Below, piece after piece: positions 1-8,007 of a stretch of 38,724 nt of DNA. The notes below the pieces were generated by a model. That model worked only from the letters and a program-made list of their open reading frames with translations. It was not told where the DNA came from and searched no databases. This DNA comes from Hydrogenophilales bacterium CG_4_10_14_3_um_filter_58_23 (GTDB lineage: Bacteria > Pseudomonadota > Gammaproteobacteria > Burkholderiales > Sulfuricellaceae), in the NCBI GenBank assembly GCA_002784065.1, contig PFJY01000096.1:1-38724 (forward strand), written 5' to 3'. The translations under genes were made by a program, and so were the position numbers. Each line of letters opens with the position of its first letter. The first letter of the stretch is position 1.

Positions 1-122
1 ACGCAATCATTGCACTATTTGGGCTATTCGTGAGCGGGATGATGTATTACCTGAAAAAGCGGCACGAGAACAATCAGCGCCAGTTCGATGATGTCGCACT
101 GCTTGACGACACCCGGCACTAA
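1..122 (+). CDS. C-terminal end of an unidentified membrane protein (partial)
   Basis: An open + strand frame, read from base 3, runs from the window edge to a TAA at 120-122. About 39 residues are visible: a hydrophobic stretch compatible with the end of a membrane helix, then a basic-to-acidic cytoplasmic tail (YYLKKRHENN, then FDDVALLDD). A short helix followed by a charged tail containing an FD-x-AxL-like stretch resembles CcoQ of cbb3 oxidases. Too little is present to assign it, and other membrane proteins end similarly. The gene converges on the TPM gene that ends at 126. Confidence 0.45.
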   Translation, partial: AIIALFGLFVSGMMYYLKKRHENNQRQFDDVALLDDTRH

Positions 123-125
123 GTT

Positions 126-623
126 TTACAGAATGGCCGGCTCGTCCGGCAGTTCGTTCTCGTTGGCTCCACTCGCCGGATAATGCTGAACCAGATGGCT
201 GGCTACTGCGCGGATTCCCTCCACCACGCCCTGCTCGAAACGCCCCTGGCGGAACGAACGCTCCATCTCCCGGCAGATCACCTCCCAGCCCGGCAGCCCG
301 ACATCGCGATGGATGCCTCTATCGGCGACAATTTCCACACGACGATCAGCGAGCAAAAGATAAATCAGCACGCCGTTATTGCGCTCGGTATCCCACACCC
401 GTAGCTGTGAAAACACCTCCACAGCGCGTTCGCGGGCACTGCGGCCTTGCAGCAGCGCCATGGGATCGAGCGACGCCTCGACGGCGAAGCGGATCTCCCC
501 GAAATGGGTCGCTTCGGATTCCTTGATCGCCGCCTCTATGGCTCGCATCGTGTGCTGAGGGAATACCCGCCTCATCCGCCATGGGGGTGTCAACAAATGT
601 CTGACAAGTCGCCTGATCTTCAT
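126..623 (-). CDS. TPM-domain protein, second of a tandem pair
   Basis: This 165-residue protein has a TPM (DUF477) domain over most of its length. Recognisable stretches are TERNNGVLIYLLLADRRVEI and the GW..I...M...FRQG..E.G...GI region that closes the TPM fold. No signal peptide is visible. The N-terminus is basic (MKIRRLVRH), so the protein is probably cytoplasmic or membrane-associated. The start was placed at the ATG at 623, 4 nt after the stop of the upstream TPM gene. A longer reading would run back into the glycine-rich tail of that gene. It is the third gene of a lemA-TPM-TPM operon. TPM proteins commonly accompany LemA, but their biochemical role is poorly defined. Confidence 0.8.
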   Translation of the reverse strand: MKIRRLVRHLLTPPWRMRRVFPQHTMRAIEAAIKESEATHFGEIRFAVEASLDPMALLQGRSARERAVEVFSQLRVWDTERNNGVLIYLLLADRRVEIVADRGIHRDVGLPGWEVICREMERSFRQGRFEQGVVEGIRAVASHLVQHYPASGANENELPDEPAIL

Positions 624-627
624 CTTT

Positions 628-1470
628 TCACCAATTTCCCGATGCGCCGCCGCCGCCAAAACCGCCGCCCCCACCGCTAAATCCCCCACCACTTCCACCC
701 GACCAGCCACCACCGCCGCCGCTGGACCAGCCCCCGCCACCGTGGCGGCCAAGGAGGGTAAAGATGAAAACGAACAAGCCGGCAACCAGCGCCATCATTA
801 GCGAGGCGAACAATAGCCAAGCGACGACGACTGCGACAGAGCCGGCAACAATCCCGCCGACAAACGGGCCGAGCAGAGCGCGCATCGCGCCCCCCACAAC
901 GACTGCCAGCACGAAACCAATAGCCAGCCAATCTCCGCTGACGCCGCCACCGTCTTTCGACGGAGACGATTTCTGCTCCGGCAACGGCTCACCGTCGACC
1001 ACCTTGATGATGCGATCGACCCCGGCGCGGATGCCGCCGTAGTAGTCATCCTGCTTGAAGTGGGGCGTGATGATTTCACTGACGATGCGCTTCGCCACCG
1101 CATCGGGAATCGCCCCCTCCAGGCCGTAACCCACCTCGATGCGCAACTTGCGGTCGTTCCTGGCAATCAGGAGCAGCACGCCGTCATCCACGCCCTTGCG
1201 CCCGAGCTTCCAGGCGTCGGCCACACGGATGGCGTATTGCTCGATGGTTTCAGGCTGGGTAGTGGGAACGATCAGAACGGCGATCTGGCTGCCTTTTCTA
1301 TTTTCAAAGGCTTGCAGGGTTTGTTCCAGCGCGGCTTGCTGGCCGGGTTGTAGCGTCCCGGTCAGATCGGTGACACGCGCCTTGAGGGGCGGCACCGCCA
1401 CCTCCGCCACCGCCCATGGTGCAGAAAGCAGCCACAGGGCAGCGAGCAGGCTGGTCAGCCAGCGTTGCAT
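628..1470 (-). CDS. Secreted TPM-domain protein with Gly-rich tail (YgcG-like)
   Basis: This 280-residue protein starts with a signal peptide (hydrophobic WLTSLLAALWLLSAPWAVA). A TPM domain follows at about residues 28-150, with the family stretches LPPLKARVTDLTG-like entry, GSQIAVLIVPTTQPETIEQY and GVDDGVLLLIARNDRKLRIE. Then come a linker, two hydrophobic helices (about 178-240), and a tail of almost pure Gly/Ser/Trp ending in SGNW. This is the usual YgcG/BA14k-type build: periplasmic TPM domain, membrane anchor and flexible tail. The ATG at 1470 abuts the lemA stop codon, indicating translational coupling. LemA-YgcG pairs are widespread and tied to envelope physiology; the exact function is unknown. 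Confidence 0.88.
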   Translation of the reverse strand: MQRWLTSLLAALWLLSAPWAVAEVAVPPLKARVTDLTGTLQPGQQAALEQTLQAFENRKGSQIAVLIVPTTQPETIEQYAIRVADAWKLGRKGVDDGVLLLIARNDRKLRIEVGYGLEGAIPDAVAKRIVSEIITPHFKQDDYYGGIRAGVDRIIKVVDGEPLPEQKSSPSKDGGGVSGDWLAIGFVLAVVVGGAMRALLGPFVGGIVAGSVAVVVAWLLFASLMMALVAGLFVFIFTLLGRHGGGGWSSGGGGGWSGGSGGGFSGGGGGFGGGGASGNW

Positions 1471-2076
1471 TTACTTGACGGCCGGCACGGTGCCAAAATC
1501 CACCTTGGGCGCGGTGGAAATTTCTTTCTCATTTTCCACGCTGAAGTTGGGTTTGGTCTTGAAACCGAACATCATCGCGGTGAGATTGCCGGGGAAGGAG
1601 CGCACCGTCACGTTGTACTCCTGCACCGCCTTGATATAGCGGTTGCGAGCGACGGTGATGCGGTTTTCCGTACCTTCAAGCTGCGCCTGCAAGTCGCGGA
1701 ACAAGCCATCGGCCTTGAGCTGCGGGTAGTTCTCCGACACCGCCAGCAGGCGGGAAAGCGCGCTGGTCATCTGGGCCTGCGCCTGTTGGAACTTGGCAAA
1801 AGCCTGCTCGTCGTTAATCAGCTCGGGGGTCGCCTGAATCGAACCCACCTTGGCGCGCGCCTCGGTCACCCGAGTCAGCACCTCTTTCTCGTGCGCTGCA
1901 TAGCCCTTGACCACGTTCACCAGATTGGGCACCAGATCGGCCCGGCGCTGGTACTGGTTGAGCACCTCGGACCAGCTCGCCTTGATCTGCTCGTCGGTGG
2001 ATTGCAACGTATTGTAGCCGCAGCCGCTCAAGGGCAGGGACAGCAGCAAAATAACGGATAACAGCCAGTTACGCAT
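1471..2076 (-). CDS. lemA: LemA family lipoprotein
   Basis: The 201-residue protein begins with a lipoprotein signal (WLLSVILLLSLPLSGC, lipobox LSGC), followed by the all-helical LemA domain. Family features include the segment SWSEVLNQYQRRADLVPNLV, an early stretch with KGYAAHEKEVLTRVTEARAK, and the FPGNLTAMMFGFKTKPNF region near the C-terminus. The start at 2076 was chosen because an AGGAGGT ribosome binding site lies just upstream and the signal peptide begins there; the next in-frame start, at 2100, has none. It is first in the lemA-TPM-TPM operon. LemA proteins are membrane-anchored helical bundles of unclear function. Confidence 0.92.
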   Translation of the reverse strand: MRNWLLSVILLLSLPLSGCGYNTLQSTDEQIKASWSEVLNQYQRRADLVPNLVNVVKGYAAHEKEVLTRVTEARAKVGSIQATPELINDEQAFAKFQQAQAQMTSALSRLLAVSENYPQLKADGLFRDLQAQLEGTENRITVARNRYIKAVQEYNVTVRSFPGNLTAMMFGFKTKPNFSVENEKEISTAPKVDFGTVPAVK

Positions 2077-2086
2077 AACGACCTCC

Positions 2087-2124
2087 TGAGTAAGCAACAC
2101 TGTTTTGAGTAAGCAACACTGTTT
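2087..2124. repeat. Perfect 19-bp tandem duplication
   Basis: The 19-mer TGAGTAAGCAACACTGTTT occurs twice head to tail (2087-2105 and 2106-2124). It fills the gap between the glycosylase stop codon (2123-2125) and the lemA ribosome binding site. It looks like a recent local duplication; no function is evident. Confidence 0.85.
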
Positions 2125-2803
2125 ATAGTGTAGCCGGTTCTTTGGAACACAAGTCCTGCATGGTCTGTTTCGCCAGGCACAAATCTTCCCACGCCCTGGC
2201 CTTGTCTTGCAGGGTGCGCAGCAAATAAGCGGGGTGATAGGTCACGATCAGCGGAATGCCCTGGTAAGCGTGCACCTTGCCGCGCAGGCTGGCGATGGTC
2301 GCCTCGCGCCCGAGCAGCGTCTCGGAGGCAACTTTTCCCAGAGTCACAATCAGCTTCGGCTGGATCAGTTCGATCTGGCGACGCAGGAAGGGCATGCAGG
2401 CAGCGATCTCATCGGGGAGAGGATTGCGGTTGCCGGGCGGGCGCGACTTCACCACGTTGGCGATATACACGTTATCGCCCCGCTTCAGCCCGATGCTTTT
2501 CAGCATGTTGTCGAGCAGCTTGCCGGCTTGGCCGACGAAAGGTTCGCCCTGGGCGTCCTCGTCCGCGCCGGGCGCCTCGCCGATAAACAGCCAGTCGGCG
2601 TTCTCGTCGCCGACGCCGAACACCGTCCGGGTGCGGGTTTTGTGAAGTTCGCAGGCGGTGCAGCCTGCCACTGCGGCTTTAAGCTCGGCCCAATCCATGG
2701 TTCCTGTATCAACCAGACCAGGCGCATCAGCCGGCACCGCGCGAGCACGCCACACCGGCCCCAGCCCCATTTCCTGAAGATAGAGCTCGCGCCTGCCCGT
2801 CAT
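2123..2803 (-). CDS. Family 4 (Fe-S) uracil-DNA glycosylase
   Basis: This is a 226-residue uracil-DNA glycosylase of family 4, which excises uracil from DNA in base-excision repair. The catalytic motif is GEAPGADED (about 75-83), followed by GEPFVGQAG, and the second motif is HPAYLLR near the C-terminus. The N-terminal CTAC (Cys48, Cys51) and Cys136 match three of the four [4Fe-4S] ligands of the family. The position expected for the other Cys is Ser120, in KSRPPGNR. The ATG at 2803 overlaps the rimI stop (ATGA); a roughly 35-residue N-terminal extension precedes the Cys motif, as in many proteobacterial members. It forms a tsaB-rimI-udg chain of overlapping genes. Confidence 0.92.
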   Translation of the reverse strand: MTGRRELYLQEMGLGPVWRARAVPADAPGLVDTGTMDWAELKAAVAGCTACELHKTRTRTVFGVGDENADWLFIGEAPGADEDAQGEPFVGQAGKLLDNMLKSIGLKRGDNVYIANVVKSRPPGNRNPLPDEIAACMPFLRRQIELIQPKLIVTLGKVASETLLGREATIASLRGKVHAYQGIPLIVTYHPAYLLRTLQDKARAWEDLCLAKQTMQDLCSKEPATL

Positions 2804-3261
2804 AATGATAACTCCATCAGAACCGCATCCTCGCGCCCCTCTTCGGCCGGGTAGTATTTCTTGCGCACGGCGATTTCGGAAAAACCGGTGCTCAGGTAAA
2901 GCTGACGCGCCGCAACATTGGAAGGACGCACCTCCAGAAGCAGGGTTTCGGCATGATAATCGCGCGCCCGATCGATCAACTGGTGAAGGAAGCGCCGCCC
3001 CAGCCCCCTGCCCTGCCAACCCGGTGCAATGCCCAGGTTAAGCAGATGCGCTTCGCCCACCGCCACCATCATCACGCTGTAGCCGATCACCAACCCGCTG
3101 AGCTCATACACCCAGCAACTGTAGCCGGCATTGAGCGAGTCGCGAAAGTTGCCGTAGCTCCACGGGAAAGGATAAATCTCGTATTCGATGGCAACCACCG
3201 CCTCAACATCCTCCCTGCCCATTGGGCGGATAGAGGCAATTTCCTGCAACTGTGCGCTCAT
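2800..3261 (-). CDS. rimI: Ribosomal protein bS18 alanine N-acetyltransferase (GNAT)
   Basis: The 153-residue GNAT acetyltransferase carries the acetyl-CoA binding motif around GIAPGWQGRGLGRRFL and the RimI-type C-terminal stretch EVRPSNVAARQLY..GF. RimI acetylates the N-terminal alanine of ribosomal protein bS18. The N-terminus (RPMGREDVEAVVAIE, YPFPWSYGNFRDSL) is typical of the family. Start and stop each overlap a neighbour by 4 nt (ATGA), between tsaB and the glycosylase gene. The tsaB-rimI neighbourhood is very common in bacteria and supports the assignment. Confidence 0.93.
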   Translation of the reverse strand: MSAQLQEIASIRPMGREDVEAVVAIEYEIYPFPWSYGNFRDSLNAGYSCWVYELSGLVIGYSVMMVAVGEAHLLNLGIAPGWQGRGLGRRFLHQLIDRARDYHAETLLLEVRPSNVAARQLYLSTGFSEIAVRKKYYPAEEGREDAVLMELSL

Positions 3262-3929
3262 CGTTCGCTCGTCTTCAACGCGACTTTATTACGGATATAC
3301 AGCGGCGCTGCTTCGGCCGCATCCATGCCCAAGCCGCGCTTGAACTGCGCGGCGCCCAGCGCGGCGATCTCCGCCGCATGGGGAAAAACATCGGGCATCA
3401 CTTCGACAAGCCGCCCGGCATAACGGCTGCGCAATATCTCGCCATGAGCCGCAAAGCCGTTGCCGCAGCCGGTCCAGTGTTCACCCGCCACATCCGGCGT
3501 TTGCTGCGGCGAACTCAATCCGGGCGCATTCAAGGTACGCCACCCGCCTTCGGTTTTTTCATACACGCCATGGTAAACCTCGCCCATGCGCGCATCCAGG
3601 CAGGCGATCACGCGGCCTGCACCCGATGCTTCGGCCAGCGCCAGCAGCGTACACACCCCCGCCACCGGCAAATCCGCGCCAAATGCCAAGCCCTGCGCCA
3701 CCCCGCAACCGATGCGCAGGCCGGTAAACGACCCCGGCCCCTCGCCAAAAGCGATGCCGTCCAGCGCCTTCAAATCCAGCCCCGCCTCAGCCAGCAATTC
3801 ATGCACCATCGGCAGCAACAGCTCGGAGTGGCGCTGCCCGGCCAATTCCTCGCGCACGAGCATTTCACCATCCAGCCACAAGGCGACGGAACAGAGCTCT
3901 GTAGAAGAGTCGATGGCGAGAATTTTCAT
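3258..3929 (-). CDS. tsaB: tRNA threonylcarbamoyladenosine biosynthesis protein TsaB
   Basis: This 223-residue member of the ASKHA/Kae1-like fold starts with MKILAIDSSTELCSVAL, the phosphate-1 region. It contains GEGPGSFTGLRIG, the signature stretch of TsaB. TsaB acts with TsaD and TsaE in making t6A at position 37 of ANN-decoding tRNAs, as the dimerisation partner of TsaD. The start at 3929 gives the canonical N-terminus; an ATG three codons upstream (3938) is possible, and neither has a strong ribosome binding site. It is first in a tightly overlapping operon with rimI and the glycosylase gene. Confidence 0.93.
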   Translation of the reverse strand: MKILAIDSSTELCSVALWLDGEMLVREELAGQRHSELLLPMVHELLAEAGLDLKALDGIAFGEGPGSFTGLRIGCGVAQGLAFGADLPVAGVCTLLALAEASGAGRVIACLDARMGEVYHGVYEKTEGGWRTLNAPGLSSPQQTPDVAGEHWTGCGNGFAAHGEILRSRYAGRLVEVMPDVFPHAAEIAALGAAQFKRGLGMDAAEAAPLYIRNKVALKTSER

Positions 3930-4103
3930 AGGTTGCATAATCGGAATTTTTGGCCCTAATCTCCTCCGTTGAGCTGGGGTGCAAAACTGGAAGCATGACG
4001 ATACTTAGGCTCCTTGGCAAGAGCTGGACGAAAACTCGAGGAATTTACGCGGCCATGCGTCTGCACCACTTGGCCGCCCTTTCGCCCGCGCCAGTACCCT
4101 CCT

Positions 4104-4478
4104 CTACCCCATCTCGATATCCCGCCAAGCGGCAACCCTGTCCAACCCACTATCTTCCCTGCCAGCCCATCCGAGACAGCGGATCAGCAAATCGTTGTCG
4201 ATGGCAAAATCCATCACAAAACGGAACGCTGCCGGGTCTCTTTCCTCCAGCCTGATATCCACCAGCAAACCGCGCCCCCCCTCGATGGTGAGCGGCCTTA
4301 CGCAGGGAGAATATTTCAAACGTCCATCCCCGCCGAAAGTGGAAAACTGTCCCGCAAGCCGGTACACCCAGTCTCCGGGACGAAAGATGTGCCCGGAACT
4401 GACCTTCCCGAGGATCAGCACGGCATCGCAGGAACGCGATGCCACGCAGTCCGCCACCACTTCGCTCATCGCCTTCAT
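4104..4478 (-). CDS. DUF3579 family protein
   Basis: This small protein of about 124 residues matches the DUF3579 pattern known from betaproteobacteria: FRPGDWVYRLAGQFSTFG, then RLKYSPCVRPL, then a VDIRLEERDPAAFRFVMDF block followed by an acidic DN and a hydrophobic strand. The ATG at 4478 overlaps the TGA of the tandem-TusA gene (ATGA), so the two are probably translated together; the next ATG at 4469 is an alternative. Function is unknown. Three cysteines (VADC, SRSC, YSPC) are present. Coupling to a TusA-type protein hints at a sulfur context, but that is inference. Confidence 0.8.
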   Translation of the reverse strand: MKAMSEVVADCVASRSCDAVLILGKVSSGHIFRPGDWVYRLAGQFSTFGGDGRLKYSPCVRPLTIEGGRGLLVDIRLEERDPAAFRFVMDFAIDNDLLIRCLGWAGREDSGLDRVAAWRDIEMG

Positions 4479-4963
4479 CCCTTGCGAATAAAGAAAGCCC
4501 ATACGCCAGGCCCGGTTTCCTGGGTGTCCAGCAACACGTTCCCGGTCGCTGCGCACCAGGTGCCGACCTCGTCCCTGGTGGACGGGCAGGTGCTGACCAG
4601 CTTCATGATCTGCCCCTGGGACATGGTGTTGAAAATCTTCCTCGCTTCGATCACCGGGCCGGGGCAGACTAGCCCCGTCACGTCCAGGGTTACGTTGGGC
4701 GCAATCGCCGCCTTTTTTCCCTTGCGCACGTAATATTCGGTCGTGCCGCCAGTCTGCTTCTCGGAGTGGATAACCTCGTTTCCCGTCGCCTTCGCCCAGG
4801 AAAACAGGTCATCCCGCGTACCGGGGCAATCCGATTTCAATAGTAAGACTTCGCCGGTTTTTATATCATCCAGCACCCGTTTTGCGCCCAGCAGGGGATG
4901 GGGGCAAACCTGCCCCGTCATGTCCACGACGATATTCGGTTTGATCAGAGTTTCATTTTCCAT
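4475..4963 (-). CDS. Tandem TusA/SirA-domain sulfur-carrier protein
   Basis: The 162-residue protein consists of two TusA-like domains in a row (about 10-82 and 90-161). Each carries the sulfur-relay motif: CPHP at Cys20 and CPGP at Cys100. Each has a second conserved Cys in a matching place (DCPGTRDDL, Cys46; TCPSTRDEV, Cys126). Single-domain TusA carries persulfide sulfur from IscS or in dissimilatory sulfur oxidation, so a role as a cytoplasmic sulfur carrier is inferred. The start at 4963 follows a GAGGAG ribosome binding site. It is divergent from cysB and translationally coupled to the DUF3579 gene. Confidence 0.85.
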   Translation of the reverse strand: MENETLIKPNIVVDMTGQVCPHPLLGAKRVLDDIKTGEVLLLKSDCPGTRDDLFSWAKATGNEVIHSEKQTGGTTEYYVRKGKKAAIAPNVTLDVTGLVCPGPVIEARKIFNTMSQGQIMKLVSTCPSTRDEVGTWCAATGNVLLDTQETGPGVWAFFIRKG

Positions 4964-5047
4964 GTCCGTTCTCCTCAATTCAATTCATTGAACAGCATAA
5001 TAACAACCCCGGAATTGAAACAAAAAGAATATAAAGCTATTATTAAA

Positions 5048-5060
5048 TAACTTATAGTTA
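5048..5060. promoter_or_regulatory. Candidate LysR-type (CysB) operator
   Basis: TAACT-TAT-AGTTA is a 13-bp perfect inverted repeat with the T-N11-A form of LysR-type regulator sites. It sits in an AT-rich stretch between the divergent tandem-TusA and cysB genes, 15 nt upstream of the cysB start. A role in autoregulation or in control of both genes is inference. Confidence 0.45.
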
Positions 5061-5075
5061 TAAGAAGAAACCATC

Positions 5076-6017
5076 ATGAAGCTGCAACAGTTGCGCTACC
5101 TGTGCGAAGTGGCGAAACAGGGATTGAACGTCTCGGCGGCCGCGGAAAAGCTGTACACCTCCCAGCCCGGCGTGTCGAAGCAGATCCGGCTGCTGGAAGA
5201 AGAACTGGGAATCGATATCTTCGTCCGCAATGGCAAGCGGGTGACGGAAATCACCGAACCGGGGAAGGTGATACTCGCGATTGCGGAGCGCCTCCTGCGG
5301 GAGGCGGAAAATCTCAAACTGGCCGGCAAGGACTTCAGCAACGAAAGCAGCGGCAGCCTGGTGATCGCCACCACCCACACCCAAGCCCGCTACGCACTAC
5401 CCCAGACGGTCAAGGCCTTTGTGCTACGTTACCCCGGGGTGAATCTCGTCCTACACCAAGGAAACCCGACCCAGGTGGCGCAGAGGGTGGTGTCGGGCGA
5501 AGCCGACATCGCCATCGCCACGGAAACCATCGCCGAAGTGAAGGAACTGGTGAGCATGCCCTGCCACCAGTGGAGCCACGGCATCATTACCCCGCCCAAG
5601 CACCCGCTGCTGAAGGAAAAAACGCTCTCGCTGGAAGCTATTGCGCGCTATCCGATTGTCACCTATGACACCGCGTTCGCCGGTCGCTCGCGCATCAACC
5701 GCGCGTTCGAGCGCAAGGCGCTTACACCCAGGGTGGTTTTAACCGCCATCGACTCGGATGTGATCAAGACCTACGTGGAACTAGGCCTCGGCATCGGCAT
5801 CGTCGCCAGGATGGCGTTCGACCCGCAGAGTGACAAGGGCTTGCGTATGCTGAACGCCGATCACCTGTTCGAATCCAGCACCACGCGCATCGGCCTGCGC
5901 CACGGCGCCTACCTGCGCGGCTATGTGTACGAGTTCATCCACCTGTTCGCGCCGCATCTGACGCGCGATGTGGTGGACACCACCCTGCGCGGCGGCGGGG
6001 TGGATTTCGAGCTGTAG
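5076..6017 (+). CDS. cysB: CysB-like LysR-family transcriptional regulator
   Basis: This 313-residue LysR-type regulator has an N-terminal winged helix-turn-helix (MKLQQLRYLCEVAKQGLNVS, then LYTSQPGVSKQIRLLEEELG) that is diagnostic of the CysB/Cbl subgroup. The co-inducer domain spans about 90-300 and includes the TTHTQARYALP segment typical of CysB. CysB activates sulfate assimilation genes and senses O-/N-acetylserine. An AGAAGAAA ribosome binding site precedes the ATG. It is divergent from the sulfur-carrier gene, with 112 bp between them. Length and motifs fit full-length CysB. Confidence 0.9.
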   Translation: MKLQQLRYLCEVAKQGLNVSAAAEKLYTSQPGVSKQIRLLEEELGIDIFVRNGKRVTEITEPGKVILAIAERLLREAENLKLAGKDFSNESSGSLVIATTHTQARYALPQTVKAFVLRYPGVNLVLHQGNPTQVAQRVVSGEADIAIATETIAEVKELVSMPCHQWSHGIITPPKHPLLKEKTLSLEAIARYPIVTYDTAFAGRSRINRAFERKALTPRVVLTAIDSDVIKTYVELGLGIGIVARMAFDPQSDKGLRMLNADHLFESSTTRIGLRHGAYLRGYVYEFIHLFAPHLTRDVVDTTLRGGGVDFEL

Positions 6018-6047
6018 AATCCGGCGCCCGGTCGGAAGTGCGGATTA

Positions 6048-6446
6048 CTAGCAGGGCGGCACGACCCTGGAAGCAACCCGGCCATGTGCCTGCGCCACTT
6101 GCGCCACCGCCTCTTCAAGCGGCAAGCCCGCCTCCACCCCGTCCATGATCATGCGCTGCAGGATGGCGCCAAGCATCTCCACGTTGCCCTGGCCATGCTC
6201 CCGCAGTGCGCGCAAAAACATCAACATATTGATATCCGCGAACTGCTCCTCGAACTCGTCATAGTCCTTGCCGGTGGCAAGCCAGTAGCAAAGATCGTAG
6301 GCGAGTGCGAAAACTGCGTTCAACTGCTCTTCCCCGATACCTGGCACATTCAGGGATATTTCCTGCATCAGACCATGCCGAAAATCGTCCAGATCATAGT
6401 CCACTTCGCCTTTAACCACCTGCTGCGGTGTAAATTCCCATTCCAT
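6048..6446 (-). CDS. Unrecognised acidic helical protein at the end of the reductase operon
   Basis: I do not recognise this 132-residue protein. It is acidic and predicted mostly helical (YDLDDFRHGLMQEI, then LNAVFALAYDLCYWLATGKD, then MFLRALREHGQGNVEM), without a signal peptide or cofactor motif. It ends in PPC. The ATG at 6446 was chosen because a GGGGGAGG ribosome binding site lies upstream. It is the last gene of the nine-gene reductase operon, 22 nt after the polyferredoxin gene, and converges on cysB. Its position and helical nature would fit an accessory or maturation factor, but this is only inference. Confidence 0.65.
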   Translation of the reverse strand: MEWEFTPQQVVKGEVDYDLDDFRHGLMQEISLNVPGIGEEQLNAVFALAYDLCYWLATGKDYDEFEEQFADINMLMFLRALREHGQGNVEMLGAILQRMIMDGVEAGLPLEEAVAQVAQAHGRVASRVVPPC

Positions 6447-6468
6447 AACTGCCTCCCCCGTGAAAAGA

Positions 6469-7560
6469 CTATCCGAACAGCGATGCAAAATCAGCGTCAT
6501 CTCCCTCGCAGATTGGACAGATTTCTGCCGGAGCGGGCGAGATGAAGAAGCGGTCGCAGCGGGCGCAGCGTTGTTTGCCGAGGGCGTGCAGGATCACCGG
6601 TTCGGATGCCTTGGAAAGACTTTTCAGTTCGTCCTGAAAATGCAACACATGCGGCTGGCAGACCTCGACGCACACACCGCAGCCAACGCAGCGGGAGAAC
6701 TGGAACCCCAATCCCCAGGCCGTTCCGCTTTCCCTGATTTGCATTGCGCCGGTGGGACAGGCGCGGGCGCAGGCCTCGCAGGCAGTGCAGCCGGGCCTGA
6801 CGCCGACTTGGGCGGCGTAAAGCGCCGGATGGGCGGGCAAGGGGGCATGATCCTCCGGTTCGGCTTCAAAGAGGATTTGCAGCAATTCCCGTCCGGCGGT
6901 GGAAAACGGCGCGGCGAAGCGGATTGCCTTGAGGGGAACAGGCTGCGCCTCGATGACGGAAATCGGGCGTGTCAGCTGATCCGCGCCACGCCCGATGAAA
7001 CGGCGAAACAGGTGGCGACGGGAGGGATCGTGCCCAGCCTTGGCAGGTTCCGTTTCGCCCTCGTCAGGCACGCTGATTTCGGCCCACTTGTCGCCGCCGG
7101 CCACGCCCCGCAGCGCTTCGACCGCTTCCAGATGGAGGCCCAGCCGTGCTTCTCCGCGCGCGCCATGAACGCATTCGGCGCAATGCCGGGTGCCGGCCAG
7201 CGTGACGGCAACGCCGCGACTGGTCAGGTAGGCCAGCATCGCCGCATCCAGCCCACCCAGGCAGGGCACGATTTCATCGCCATTGAATTCGGAAGGGGCA
7301 CAGGCGAAAGTCACTTCGGGCAGTTTGACGGCGCGCTTCAACACCTCGATGCGGGGCAGGTTGTCCGCCAGCAGGGCTTCGGTGGGGCAGGCGGCGGCGC
7401 ACAGGGCGCAGTTCCGGCACGCCGACGCGCTGATCCTGATACCTTCGTCGGATAGTTCCACCGCATCGTGGGGGCATGCCTCGGCACAGCGGCTGCACCC
7501 GCTGTAACGGTAGCGGTAGCGGGTGCAGCGGGTGGCGCGGTATTCGGGCTGAGTCAGCAT
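6469..7560 (-). CDS. Polyferredoxin: four [4Fe-4S] motifs and a C-terminal zinc-ribbon-like end
   Basis: The 363-residue soluble protein has two pairs of ferredoxin motifs. The first pair is CSRCAEACP and CRNCALCAAACP near the N-terminus (about 22-60). The second is CTACEACARACP and CVGCGVCVEVCQP (about 258-305). A middle domain of about 180 residues contains an isolated CAEC. The C-terminus has CARC and CPIC, compatible with a metal ribbon. No signal peptide is seen, so it is probably cytoplasmic, moving electrons or serving the maturation of the Mo/Fe-S enzyme encoded upstream. It begins 3 nt after the rhodanese-like gene, with a weak ribosome binding site, suggesting coupling. The exact role is not known. 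Confidence 0.82.
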   Translation of the reverse strand: MLTQPEYRATRCTRYRYRYSGCSRCAEACPHDAVELSDEGIRISASACRNCALCAAACPTEALLADNLPRIEVLKRAVKLPEVTFACAPSEFNGDEIVPCLGGLDAAMLAYLTSRGVAVTLAGTRHCAECVHGARGEARLGLHLEAVEALRGVAGGDKWAEISVPDEGETEPAKAGHDPSRRHLFRRFIGRGADQLTRPISVIEAQPVPLKAIRFAAPFSTAGRELLQILFEAEPEDHAPLPAHPALYAAQVGVRPGCTACEACARACPTGAMQIRESGTAWGLGFQFSRCVGCGVCVEVCQPHVLHFQDELKSLSKASEPVILHALGKQRCARCDRFFISPAPAEICPICEGDDADFASLFG

Positions 7561-7563
7561 GAA

Positions 7564-8007
7564 TTATTTGTACTCGTGCAGCGCCTTCCCCTGCTCGCAG
7601 GTATTGCTGGGAATGGTGAAACTTTGCGGCGCAACAAGTTCTGTTCCAGCGGAGGATTTATTGCCGCCCGCCTGCACCTGCTTCCAGGCAGCGTAGCCGC
7701 CTTTCACTGCGTAGACGTCCTCGCCGCTTTTCCCCGCGACCGACCGGGCAGCCGCAAGGGCCCGTTCGTCGCTGTCGCCCACCACCACCGCGAAGCCGCC
7801 CGGCTTGGGCTTGACGCCTTCCTGGTAGACCACGGCGAAGGGGATTGGCTGCTGTTTGCGCCGGCCTTCGCTGCGGGCGTCGATCACGCAGCAGGGCTGC
7901 CCTTTCTTCAGTACTTCCCGGAGCTGGGCGCCATCCAGCAGCGCTGCCCCGGCAGCCCATGCCGGCACGGACACAGCCCATGCCAGCAGAATCAGAAATT
8001 TTCTCAT
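7564..8007 (-). CDS. Secreted rhodanese-like protein lacking the catalytic Cys
   Basis: This 147-residue protein has a signal peptide (FLILLAWAVSVPAWA) and a rhodanese-like fold (VIDARSEGR near residues 41-49, KGGYAAWKQ near 102-110). The active-site loop, which in rhodaneses begins with Cys after the hydrophobic strand, here reads VVVGDSDERA, so Gly77 stands where Cys is expected. Other cysteines are Cys39/Cys40 just before the DxR motif and Cys137 in a C-terminal tail (PSNTCEQG). It is presumably periplasmic and acts next to the exported reductase, perhaps as a binding rather than a transfer protein. The ATG at 8007 overlaps the previous gene by 4 nt. Confidence 0.75.
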   Translation of the reverse strand: MRKFLILLAWAVSVPAWAAGAALLDGAQLREVLKKGQPCCVIDARSEGRRKQQPIPFAVVYQEGVKPKPGGFAVVVGDSDERALAAARSVAGKSGEDVYAVKGGYAAWKQVQAGGNKSSAGTELVAPQSFTIPSNTCEQGKALHEYK

